Origin: Acidobacteriota bacterium
GTDB lineage: Bacteria > Acidobacteriota > Vicinamibacteria > Fen-336
Reading direction: 5' to 3'
Assembly (NCBI GenBank): GCA_003223555.1
Contig: QHVM01000093.1
Coordinates: 31,234-64,631 of the forward strand
Length of the DNA: 33,398 nt
The first letter of the stretch is position 1. Every line of letters begins with the position of its first letter. The notes beneath the pieces are model-generated. The model saw only the letters and a program-made list of their open reading frames with translations, searched no databases and had not been told where the DNA came from. The translations under genes were made by a program, and so were the position numbers. Below, one piece after another: positions 1 to 6,850 of this stretch.

Positions 1-491
1 TGGTCGCCCGTCTCGCGGGCGCGCTCCAGCTCGATGTCCAGCCGCTCGCGGAAGAAGCCGACGTTGTAGAGGCGGGTGAGGGGGTCGGTGATGGCCCGGC
101 GGTGCGTCCGCGTGACCTCGCGGGTCAGGTCGCGCACGCGCTCGACCTGGACGCGATAGAGGTCCTCCAGGATGTCGGGCCGCCGGCGGAGCAGGTCGCG
201 GAAGGCTGCCGCCGGGACCTTGACGATGCGGCATGGGGTGCGGGCGCGCACGCTGGCCGACCGGCGGCTGCCGTCGCTCGCCAGCTCCCCCACGATCGTG
301 CCCGCCTCCATCGTGCGCAGCACGACCTCCTGCTCCTCGGCCGCCTTGTTCACCACCTCCATGGTGCCCTCGACGAGGTAGGCCACCGAGTCGCCGGGGT
401 CGCCCTCCTTCCACAGCACCGTGCCGGGCGGCAGGGCGGCCTCGGTCCCCAGCCGGGACAGCTCGGCACGGATGGAATCCTTCATCGTCAT
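1..491 (-). CDS. Cyclic nucleotide-binding domain / GGDEF protein (partial, C-terminus beyond window)
   Basis: Reverse-strand translation runs open from an ATG at 491 (a second in-frame ATG is at 485) to the window edge. Residues about 15-115 read as a cNMP-binding (CAP_ED) beta-roll: PPGTVLWKEGDPGDS, a VEGTMEVV strand, and GTIVGELASDGSRRSASVRA as the phosphate-binding-cassette region. A helical linker follows, then the start of a GGDEF domain with DPLTRLYNVGFFRERLD, a typical N-terminal signature. The GG(D/E)EF active site lies outside the window, so cyclase activity cannot be judged. The likely role is cytoplasmic signalling in which a bound nucleotide or a degenerate cNMP domain controls c-di-GMP synthesis. 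A GGGAG lies about 16 bases upstream of the ATG and a TATGAT box lies at 520-525. Domain identity is confident; the ligand is unknown. Confidence 0.85.
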   Translation of the reverse strand, partial: MTMKDSIRAELSRLGTEAALPPGTVLWKEGDPGDSVAYLVEGTMEVVNKAAEEQEVVLRTMEAGTIVGELASDGSRRSASVRARTPCRIVKVPAAAFRDLLRRRPDILEDLYRVQVERVRDLTREVTRTHRRAITDPLTRLYNVGFFRERLDIELERARETGD

Positions 492-519
492 CGAGGGCCC
501 GCCGGCACTCCCTGAGGCC

Positions 520-525
520 ATCATA
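520..525 (-). promoter_or_regulatory. Putative -10 box (TATGAT) for the cNMP/GGDEF gene
   Basis: Read on the minus strand, GGCTATGATGG lies in the 51-base gap between the M64 peptidase stop and the GGDEF-protein start. It would give a 5' leader of about 20 bases containing GGGAG. No convincing -35 is visible. The same GGCTATNAT core precedes the GntR and hemE genes in this window, which raises its credibility. Confidence 0.4.
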
Positions 526-542
526 GCCGGCGGCACCCGTCC

Positions 543-1943
543 TCAGCGGGCGTAGAGAGCGATGATCTTCTCGATGGCGCGGCGGCAGACGGCACAGAAG
601 CCCACCTCGTCGCGGGTGAACATGATGCAGTCGCTCTGCGGCCGGTAGTAGCCCTTCGCCTCGTAGAGCGCCCCTTCGAAGGCCCCCACCTTCCCCGCGT
701 AGGGGCCGGACCCGAGCAGCGCGGTCATGCGCTCGCGCTCCTCGCGGAAGAGGGCCTCCATCTCCGCTTCCGGACGCTTCTCCTCTCGGATCTTGCGGCG
801 CCGGGCCTGGATGTCCCTCTGGGCCGCCTCGAACTCCTCCTTCGCCCACGGCGTAGGCAACTGCGTGCCGGCGGCCACGAGGTCGCGCCACCTGGCCGCC
901 CCGGGATCGGCGGTCGCGTTGGGCTCCCAGGGCTCGGGCCGCGCGGCCGCGCCCGCTTCGTAGGCGACGGGCGAGGTGTAGTACTCGTCGGCCAGGCCGG
1001 CGAAGTGGTGGCCGAACTCGTGCACGAACACGTAGGGCGTGAAGGCGTTGTCGGCGGCCACGGTCGCATAGAGGTTGTGGATTCCGCCGCCCCCGTACTT
1101 GCGCTCGTTGACGACGATCTCGATGAACTCGTACGGCGCGGCGGCGGCCGTCTCCCGCAGCCGCCGGTTGTCGAGGTCGAGGACGTAGCGCTCGGAGCCG
1201 AAGGCGTCGTAGGCGGCGCCGAGCGCGGTGCGCCGGTAGACGCCGTCGGAGGGCCGCGAGACGCCGCTCTCCGCCGAGGGCGTGTCGGCCGCCCACACGT
1301 TGAAGTCAGAGCGGTGCTCCCGGAACGGAGACACGGCGAAGAGCGTGTCCGCCAGGCGACGGGCGTCGCGGTGCCATTTGTCCATCTCGGCCGCGGTATA
1401 GCCGTCGCCGAGCAGGAGCAGGTCGACCTTGTCCGCCGGCTCCCCGTTCTGCATGACCGCCCAGACCTTCGCCGCCGCCGGCCTCCGGCGGTCGACGGCC
1501 GGATCGGACGGATCCAGCTTCACCGACCAGGCGGGCTGGAAGACGCCCCGGGCATCCCGCTTCTGGATCGCCACCGTCACCGCGGCGGGCGGTTCCGGGA
1601 ACCTGACCGACTCATGGAAGCCGCGCGGGCGCTCCCTGGCCTCGGGGGTCGTCTCCCACTCCCCGTACACGCTGGCGAAGCCCCGCGAGTAGAGGAGGTC
1701 TCCGCGGCGGGCATCGCGGACCTCGAAGCGGTAGCGGCCGAGGTTGGTCGTGTCGATGCGGCGGTCGGCCGGGCCGGGCCAGGGGCCCTCGCGGACGACG
1801 GCGTCGAGGGCGAAGCGCTCCTCCTTCGCGTCGCCGGTGTGGAAGTAATCGAGCCGCAGCGTGGCGGAGGGGGACGCCGCCGCGGCCAGCAGAGCGATCA
1901 GTCCGACCACGCCCGTTCCCGGCAATCCCGCCCAGACTATCAC
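543..1943 (-). CDS. Secreted M64-family (IgA peptidase-like) zinc metallopeptidase
   Basis: The central motif HEFGHHFAGLADEYY (codons at 978-1022) is the M64 zinc-site pattern HExxHxxGxxxDE: two His and an Asp as probable metal ligands and Glu as the catalytic base. Upstream, VDLLLLGDGYTAAEM and an NVWAADTPSAESGVS segment are typical of this family; an immunoglobulin-like N-terminal region precedes them. The C-terminus has a CIMF..CAVCRRAIE cysteine segment, also seen in relatives. A hydrophobic stretch GVVGLIALLAAAA followed by SPSA is a likely signal peptide, so the enzyme should be exported. The start is uncertain: I chose GTG at 1943. TTG 1925 and GTG 1910 are in frame. Longer versions would run into the divergent gamma-glutamyltransferase gene and lose coding-like composition. 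M64 includes clostridial IgA proteases, but the substrate here is unknown. Confidence 0.85.
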   Translation of the reverse strand: MIVWAGLPGTGVVGLIALLAAAASPSATLRLDYFHTGDAKEERFALDAVVREGPWPGPADRRIDTTNLGRYRFEVRDARRGDLLYSRGFASVYGEWETTPEARERPRGFHESVRFPEPPAAVTVAIQKRDARGVFQPAWSVKLDPSDPAVDRRRPAAAKVWAVMQNGEPADKVDLLLLGDGYTAAEMDKWHRDARRLADTLFAVSPFREHRSDFNVWAADTPSAESGVSRPSDGVYRRTALGAAYDAFGSERYVLDLDNRRLRETAAAAPYEFIEIVVNERKYGGGGIHNLYATVAADNAFTPYVFVHEFGHHFAGLADEYYTSPVAYEAGAAARPEPWEPNATADPGAARWRDLVAAGTQLPTPWAKEEFEAAQRDIQARRRKIREEKRPEAEMEALFREERERMTALLGSGPYAGKVGAFEGALYEAKGYYRPQSDCIMFTRDEVGFCAVCRRAIEKIIALYAR

Positions 1944-1983
1944 CGGCGTTGGCCGCCCCGGCCCGCGTCTGATAGAAGGGGGC

Positions 1984-3672
1984 ATGAAGCTTCGACCGGC
2001 CGCCGTCCTCGCCGCCTTCGCCGCCGCCGCCGTCCTCTCGGCGGCCACCGTCCCGGCCCGCGCCCGCAACGGGATGGTGGTGAGCCAGAACTTCCTCGCC
2101 ACCCAGGCCGGCATCGAAGCACTGTGGGACGGAGGAAACGCGGTGGATGCCGCGGTCGCGACCGCCTTCGCCCTGGCCGTCACCCATCCCGCCGCGGGCA
2201 ACGTCGGCGGCGGAGGCTTCCTGCTCTACCGCCCGCCGAAGGGCGAGGCGGCCGCCTACGACTTCCGGGAGACGGCACCCGCGGGGGCCAGCGCGACCAT
2301 GTTCCTCCGCGACGGCAAGTACGACCCGGAACGGCACCACAACGGCTACTTGTCGGTGGGGGTGCCGGGCACGGTGGCCGGGCTCCACATGGCCTGGAAG
2401 GCCCACGGCAAGCTCCCCTGGCGCCGGCTGCTGGGCCCGGCCATCACGCTCGCCCGCGAGGGCTTCATGGTCACCGACGGCCTCGCCCGCTCGCTGAAGG
2501 AAGTGCTGGCCGACATGAAGAGCTATCCCGCATCGATCGCCCAGTTCAGCCGGGCCGGCCAGCCCTACGAGATGGGCGACGTCTTGAAGCAGCCCGACCT
2601 GGCGCGCACGCTGGAGCGGATCGCCGACAAGGGGCCGGCCGGTTTCTACGAAGGAGAGACCGCCGCTCTCGTCGAGAAGGAGATGAAGGCCCACGGGGGT
2701 CTCGTCACCCGGGCCGACCTGGCCGCCTACCGCGCCGTGCGCCGCGCGCCCGTGCGGGGGACCTACCGCGGCTACGAGGTGCTGAGCATGCCCCCCATCA
2801 GCAGCGGGGGGGCGGCGCTCGTCGAGATGCTGAACGTGCTCGAGGGCTACGACCTGAAGGAGCGCGGCTTCGGCGGCGCCGCGGCCGTGCACGTGGTGGC
2901 CGAGGCCATGCGCCGCGCCTTCGCCGACCGCGCCCGCTACATGGGAGACCCCGCCTTCAACCCCGGCCTCGCCGCGGTCGTGGAGAGGCTCACCTCCAAG
3001 GAGTACGCCCAGGAGCTGCGGCGCACGATCCGGGACGACCGCGCGTCGAAGTCCTCGCCGGGAGCCTTCTCGTGGCCGGCGGAGAGCGCGCAGACGACGC
3101 ACGTCTCGGTGGTCGACGACGCGCGCGGCGCGGCCTCGCTCACCTACACGCTGGAGGAGGGCTACGGGGCGAAGATCGTGGTTCCGGGCGCGGGGTTCCT
3201 GCTCAACGACGAGATGGGCGACTTCAACGCCGGGCCCGGCCTGACCGACGACAAGGGCCTCATCGGCACCGAGCCGAACCTGGCCGCGCCGGGCAAGCGG
3301 ATGCTGTCCAGCATGACCCCGGCCATCCTGTCCCGCGACGGCGAGCTGTTCATGGTCGTGGGCAGTCCCGGGGGCCGGACGATCATCAACACCGTGTTGC
3401 TGACGATCCTGAACGTGGTCGACTTCGGGATGAACGTCCAGCAGGCCATCGACGCGCCCCGCTTCCACCACCAGTGGCTCCCCGACCGGATCCAGTACGA
3501 GCGCTTCGGCCTCTCTCCCGACACCGCCGCGCTCCTGAGGGCGAAGGGCCACGAGCTGCGGGAGACCGATACGCAGGGAGTCGCGCAAGCCATCGTCTAC
3601 GACGCGAAGAACAAGGTCCTCGAAGGGGGCTGCGATCGCCGCGCTCCCGACGGCGCGGCCATCGGCCGCTGA
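1984..3672 (+). CDS. ggt: Gamma-glutamyltransferase (glutathione hydrolase) precursor
   Basis: This 562-residue protein has a signal peptide (MKLRPAAVLAAFAAAAVLSA) and the full GGT Ntn-hydrolase layout. Conserved pieces include GGNAVDAAVATAFALAV and GNVGGGGFLL near the N-terminus. The autoprocessing site Q-T-T-H-V-S has the probable catalytic Thr at residue 371; in E. coli the chain is cut before this Thr to make large and small subunits. GSPGGRTIINTV follows in the small subunit. It should act in the periplasm, cleaving or transferring the gamma-glutamyl group of glutathione. The ATG at 1984 follows AGAAGGGGG; a TAGAAG box also lies close upstream. The next gene starts one base after its stop, so the two are probably co-transcribed. 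Nothing looks missing. Confidence 0.95.
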   Translation: MKLRPAAVLAAFAAAAVLSAATVPARARNGMVVSQNFLATQAGIEALWDGGNAVDAAVATAFALAVTHPAAGNVGGGGFLLYRPPKGEAAAYDFRETAPAGASATMFLRDGKYDPERHHNGYLSVGVPGTVAGLHMAWKAHGKLPWRRLLGPAITLAREGFMVTDGLARSLKEVLADMKSYPASIAQFSRAGQPYEMGDVLKQPDLARTLERIADKGPAGFYEGETAALVEKEMKAHGGLVTRADLAAYRAVRRAPVRGTYRGYEVLSMPPISSGGAALVEMLNVLEGYDLKERGFGGAAAVHVVAEAMRRAFADRARYMGDPAFNPGLAAVVERLTSKEYAQELRRTIRDDRASKSSPGAFSWPAESAQTTHVSVVDDARGAASLTYTLEEGYGAKIVVPGAGFLLNDEMGDFNAGPGLTDDKGLIGTEPNLAAPGKRMLSSMTPAILSRDGELFMVVGSPGGRTIINTVLLTILNVVDFGMNVQQAIDAPRFHHQWLPDRIQYERFGLSPDTAALLRAKGHELRETDTQGVAQAIVYDAKNKVLEGGCDRRAPDGAAIGR

Positions 3673-3673
3673 C

Positions 3674-4567
3674 GTGAGGCCGGGAGGCCGGAACGCCCTC
3701 GCCCTCGCGGTCGGCCTGGGCGCCGCCCTCTCCGCGACGGCCGCCGTCCACGAGCCGGCCGGGGCGCGGGCCGAGGTCGAGCGGCTCATCGCGGCCAGCG
3801 GGGCCGAGGCCTCGGTGGCCTTCCGCACGCTCGACGGAAAGGCCGAGCTTCTCGTCCGGCCCGACGTGGCCTACCACGCGGCCAGCACCATGAAGGTGCC
3901 GGTGATGATCGAGCTGTTCGCGCAGGCCAGGAAGGGCACGCTCCGCCTCGACGACCCGCTGCCGGTGAAGAACAGCTTCGCCAGCATCGTGGACGGCAGC
4001 CCGTATTCCCTCGATCCGGGCGACGACTCGGACCCCGCGGTCTACCGCTCCGTCGGCGGGACGCTCACCCTGCGCCAGCTCTGCGAGGCCATGATCACGG
4101 TGAGCAGCAACCTGGCGGCCAACCTCCTCATCGAGAAGCTGGGGGTGGAGAGCATCCGGCGGCGCGTGCACAAGCTCGGGGCGGACGGGATGGAGCTGCT
4201 GCGCGGCGTCGAGGACGCCAAGGCGTTCCGGAAGGGGCTCAACAACACGACGACGGCCCGGGCGCTCCTGGTGCTGCTCGACCGCATCGCCCTCGGCAAG
4301 GCGGTCGACGCCGCCGCCAGCCGGCAGATGGTCGACATCCTGGGCCGCCAGCGGTTCAACGACGCCATCCCGGCCGGGCTGCCCGCCGGCACACCCGTCG
4401 CCCACAAGACCGGGAGCATCACGAAGATCCACCACGACGCGGCGATCGTCTACGGCCCCCGGCCCTTCGTGCTCGTCGTCCTCGTGCGGGGCCTGGAAGA
4501 CGAGAAGAAGAGCAAGGCCCTCACCGCCGACATCGCGCGGGCCATGTACGGCCCGGTTTGTCCGTGA
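3674..4567 (+). CDS. Class A beta-lactamase-like secreted serine hydrolase lacking the usual Glu166 context
   Basis: This 297-residue penicillin-binding/beta-lactamase-fold protein starts at GTG, one base after the ggt stop, with a hydrophobic signal-like N-terminus (ALALAVGLGAALSATAA). The serine-hydrolase motifs are present: S71-T-M-K74 (nucleophile and Lys), S144-S-N146 (SDN position) and K245-T-G247 followed by S. The omega-loop region reads GVEDAKAFRKGLNNTTTAR. If N190 equals Asn170 of class A enzymes, the position of the deacylating Glu166 is Arg186; the nearest acid, E180-D181, is displaced. This points to a Beta-lactamase2-type enzyme whose role as a real beta-lactamase is doubtful; a peptidase or esterase activity on cell-wall or D-amino-acid substrates is possible. 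Placement with ggt suggests periplasmic peptide processing. The fold is confident; the function is open. Confidence 0.8.
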   Translation: MRPGGRNALALAVGLGAALSATAAVHEPAGARAEVERLIAASGAEASVAFRTLDGKAELLVRPDVAYHAASTMKVPVMIELFAQARKGTLRLDDPLPVKNSFASIVDGSPYSLDPGDDSDPAVYRSVGGTLTLRQLCEAMITVSSNLAANLLIEKLGVESIRRRVHKLGADGMELLRGVEDAKAFRKGLNNTTTARALLVLLDRIALGKAVDAAASRQMVDILGRQRFNDAIPAGLPAGTPVAHKTGSITKIHHDAAIVYGPRPFVLVVLVRGLEDEKKSKALTADIARAMYGPVCP

Positions 4568-4574
4568 TCCGCGC

Positions 4575-5612
4575 TCAGCCCAGCCGGGTGGGCTCCCAGC
4601 GCAGGCCGAGGTTGACGATGCGCTGGAGCAGGCTCTCGTAGTCGACCCCGGCCTTCTTGGCCGATTGGGCGAAGTCCTCGTCCTCGGAGAGCTGGGGATT
4701 GGGGTTGGCCTCGATGACATAGGCCTGGCCGGCCTCGGTCAGCCGCAGGTCGATGCGCGCGCAGCCGCTCAGCATCAGGTTGCGGTAGGTCCGCTTGCAG
4801 ATGTCGCGGATGCGGGCCTCGACCTCCTCCGGCAGGTCCTTCGCCTCCCCGCTCACGATGCCGTGCTTCTTCTGGTAGGTGAGGCTCCACTTCAGCCGCT
4901 CGGTGGCGATCCGCCGCTTCTCCTCCGGCATCTTGGTGAACGACAGCTCCCAGATCGGCAGCACCTGGAGCTGCTGGTTGCCGAGGATGCCCACGTACAG
5001 CTCCCGGCCGTCGATGAAGTGCTCCACGAGCGCGTCGGTCCCGATGCTCTCGTGGATGAACTCCACCCGCGCCTCCAGCTCCTCCTCGTCCTCGACCACC
5101 GAGGCCTGCGAGATCCCGATCGAGGCGTCGAGGGTCAGCGACTTCACGAAGAGGGGGAAGGCGAGCCGCTTCGGCCGCTTGACCTTGCGTCCGCGGGGAA
5201 AGACCGCGAAGTCGGCCACCGGGATGCGGTGGTAGGTGAGGAGCTTCTTGGCGATGGACTTCTCGCGGGCGAGGAGCAAGCCACGCGAGTTGCACCCGGT
5301 GTAGGGCATCTTGCTGAGCTCGAGGTAGGCCACCACGTTCTGGTCCCAGGTGGCGACGTCGTCGAAGCCCTCCAGGAGGTTGAAGGCGATCTGGGGCTCC
5401 AGCTCATGGATCGCGTTGCGGATCACGCCGAGGTTGCTGCCGACCCCGAGGGGGAAGACCTCGTGGCCGAGGCGACGCAGGGTGGACACGACGCAGTACT
5501 CCGTCTTCCACTCCGCCGCCTCCAGGTCGACGCCCTTGGTGTCGTCGGGGGGTATGAGCGACTCGTGCATGAGGGCGAGGATGCGGAGCCGGCGCGGCGT
5601 CTTCTTCTTCAA
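4575..5612 (-). CDS. D-alanine-D-alanine ligase-like ATP-grasp enzyme
   Basis: About 345 residues. The N-terminus RLRILALMHESLIPP followed by WKTEYCVVSTLRRLGHEV marks a DDL-like ATP-grasp subfamily that differs from standard Ddl. ATP-grasp landmarks are FPLFVKSLTLDASIGIS (lysine and small-residue loop), EHFIDGRELYVGILGN, and near the C-terminus ARIDLRLTEAG then EANPNPQLSEDEDF, which supplies the Mg-binding Asp, Glu and Asn. It should couple ATP to formation of an amide bond between two small amino-acid or peptide substrates in the cytoplasm. The start is taken as TTG at 5612, which overlaps the upstream gene's TGA by four bases (TTGA); a later ATG at the MHESL position would clip the first beta strand. 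Pairing with the metallopeptidase suggests a shared pathway. The true substrate is not evident. Confidence 0.85.
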   Translation of the reverse strand: MKKKTPRRLRILALMHESLIPPDDTKGVDLEAAEWKTEYCVVSTLRRLGHEVFPLGVGSNLGVIRNAIHELEPQIAFNLLEGFDDVATWDQNVVAYLELSKMPYTGCNSRGLLLAREKSIAKKLLTYHRIPVADFAVFPRGRKVKRPKRLAFPLFVKSLTLDASIGISQASVVEDEEELEARVEFIHESIGTDALVEHFIDGRELYVGILGNQQLQVLPIWELSFTKMPEEKRRIATERLKWSLTYQKKHGIVSGEAKDLPEEVEARIRDICKRTYRNLMLSGCARIDLRLTEAGQAYVIEANPNPQLSEDEDFAQSAKKAGVDYESLLQRIVNLGLRWEPTRLG

Positions 5613-6760
5613 AGCGCGACCCGGTGGCGGCCGCTGGCCAGGTAGTTCATGGTCTGGACGGTGAGCAGCGTGATGAACTCCAGCTTGGCCTCGTCCTCGG
5701 GGCCGGCCACGCGCAGGTTCAGCTCGCGGCAGCGGGCGACGATGTCGGCCAGGACCTGGTCGATCGTGTACTGGTACTCCCCCGTCCACCGGCTCACCCG
5801 CCGCCGCACCTCCCGCCGGATCCGGCTCACGAAGCCGGACGCGGTCGGCTTGCCGGCGTGCTCGGGCGCGTCGGAGAAGAGGCGCTTCAGGTCGCGGTCG
5901 TAGAAGTCGGGGTGGTCGAGCCCGTAGTGGCGGCGCTTGATCCGGTAGTGATCGCGGAGCGTGCGCCGCAGGCGGGAGAGCAGGTCCGGCTTGCGGCGCG
6001 AGACGACCAGGGGCGGCTGGCCGGCCAGCTCCTTCATCAGCTCGTCCATGTACTCGAGCTTGCGCAGGGCGGGCCAGCCCGCGTAGCGCGTCCGCCACTC
6101 CGGCTCCGGTCCGAGCCAGACCGCGAAGGTCTCCGCGAAGTCCTCGTCGGGATGGCTCTGCGAGTACCAGGCGTCGAGGTGCAGCACGAAGCTCTTGCTG
6201 TAGGGCCGCGGCGCGTAGTACTCGGGGTAGGGCTTGCTCGTGCGGCCGAACAGCTCCTGGCGCCGCCTCCTCCGCCGCAGCCGGTAGGCGTTCTCGATCG
6301 CGTGGCCGGTCTCGTGGCGGAGGATCTTCAAGCACCACTCCCGCGTGCCGCCCTCCACCTCGAGCATCTGGCTCTGCTCCAGCCGGCACAGGCGCGGGTG
6401 GGCCAGGTAGAAGGGGATGGCCATGCCGGGGACGCCGTCGGGGCAGAACCATTCGTCGGAGAGCCAGAAATGGGGCCGGAAGTGGAGGCCGCGCGCCTCC
6501 AGCTCGCGGGCCAGCTCGGAGATGCGGTCCTCGAGGCCAGTGCCCTCGATGCGCAGGTCGAGGTCGCACAGCCGGAGGTCGAGCAGCCTTTCGTCGTCCC
6601 AGCCGTCCCAGACCACCGGCGCCAGCGGCCGGCGCTTCCGGCCGGCGGCGGCGTCCGGCGGGAGGCGGACGCCGGCCGGCGGGAGGCGGACGCCGGCCGG
6701 CGGTGCGGGGGGGGCCGGCCGGGCATGCCCGGTCCGCGCGGGCCTCGGGGCGGAGGTCAC
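5609..6760 (-). CDS. Putative cytosolic zinc-binding metallopeptidase (HExxH)
   Basis: 383 residues from GTG 6760. The N-terminal 35 residues are low-complexity Pro/Arg/Ala and contain a tandem AGVRLPP repeat. The body holds WLSDEWFCPDGVPGMAIPFYLAHP, then HETGHAIENAYRL (the HExxH zinc motif), and 50-odd residues later DEDFAETFAVWL, whose glutamates could supply the third zinc ligand as in gluzincins. There is no signal peptide or TM segment, so it is probably cytoplasmic. It is translationally coupled (TTGA) to the DDL-like ATP-grasp ligase; a ligase that makes and a peptidase that breaks or processes an unusual amide product is a reasonable inference, not shown. The intergenic region to the divergent ppc gene is 90 bases. 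No exact family name can be given from the sequence alone; the putative zinc-binding metallopeptidase family is the best fit. Confidence 0.75.
   Translation of the reverse strand: MTSAPRPARTGHARPAPPAPPAGVRLPPAGVRLPPDAAAGRKRRPLAPVVWDGWDDERLLDLRLCDLDLRIEGTGLEDRISELARELEARGLHFRPHFWLSDEWFCPDGVPGMAIPFYLAHPRLCRLEQSQMLEVEGGTREWCLKILRHETGHAIENAYRLRRRRRRQELFGRTSKPYPEYYAPRPYSKSFVLHLDAWYSQSHPDEDFAETFAVWLGPEPEWRTRYAGWPALRKLEYMDELMKELAGQPPLVVSRRKPDLLSRLRRTLRDHYRIKRRHYGLDHPDFYDRDLKRLFSDAPEHAGKPTASGFVSRIRREVRRRVSRWTGEYQYTIDQVLADIVARCRELNLRVAGPEDEAKLEFITLLTVQTMNYLASGRHRVAL
6656..6697. repeat. Two perfect 21-bp tandem copies inside the metallopeptidase N-terminus
   Basis: The unit CGGCGGGAGGCGGACGCCGGC is present at 6656-6676 and 6677-6697, with partial CGGCGG sequence on either side. 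On the coding (minus) strand it encodes a seven-residue AGVRLPP duplication in a low-complexity tail, so copy number could change without a frameshift. Confidence 0.85.
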
Positions 6761-6838
6761 GCCGGCAGGCTACGACCGACCCAGGCAGGGGTCAAACGCC
6801 GACGCAATGGCAGCGAGCGACAGTGGGGGTCAATTGCC

Positions 6839-6844
6839 TAGAAT
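6839..6844 (+). promoter_or_regulatory. Putative -10 box (TAGAAT) for ppc, placed as for a leaderless mRNA
   Basis: TAGAAT ends seven bases before the A of the ppc ATG at 6851, the spacing expected between a -10 element and its +1. There is no Shine-Dalgarno in the intervening GCACTC or just upstream. GCGACA 16 bases further up is a weak -35. The site may make a leaderless ppc transcript. Confidence 0.35.
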
Positions 6845-6850
6845 GCACTC

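Noticed and set aside
1005-3677. 890-codon open frame antisense/out of frame to the M64 and ggt genes
   Set aside because: Arg/Pro/Gly-rich low-complexity product with no motifs; a by-product of high GC where the real genes have clear domains.
3674-4567. Antibiotic-resistance beta-lactamase
   Set aside because: Fold and STMK/KTG are present but the Glu166 equivalent is not; naming it a resistance gene would overstate the evidence.
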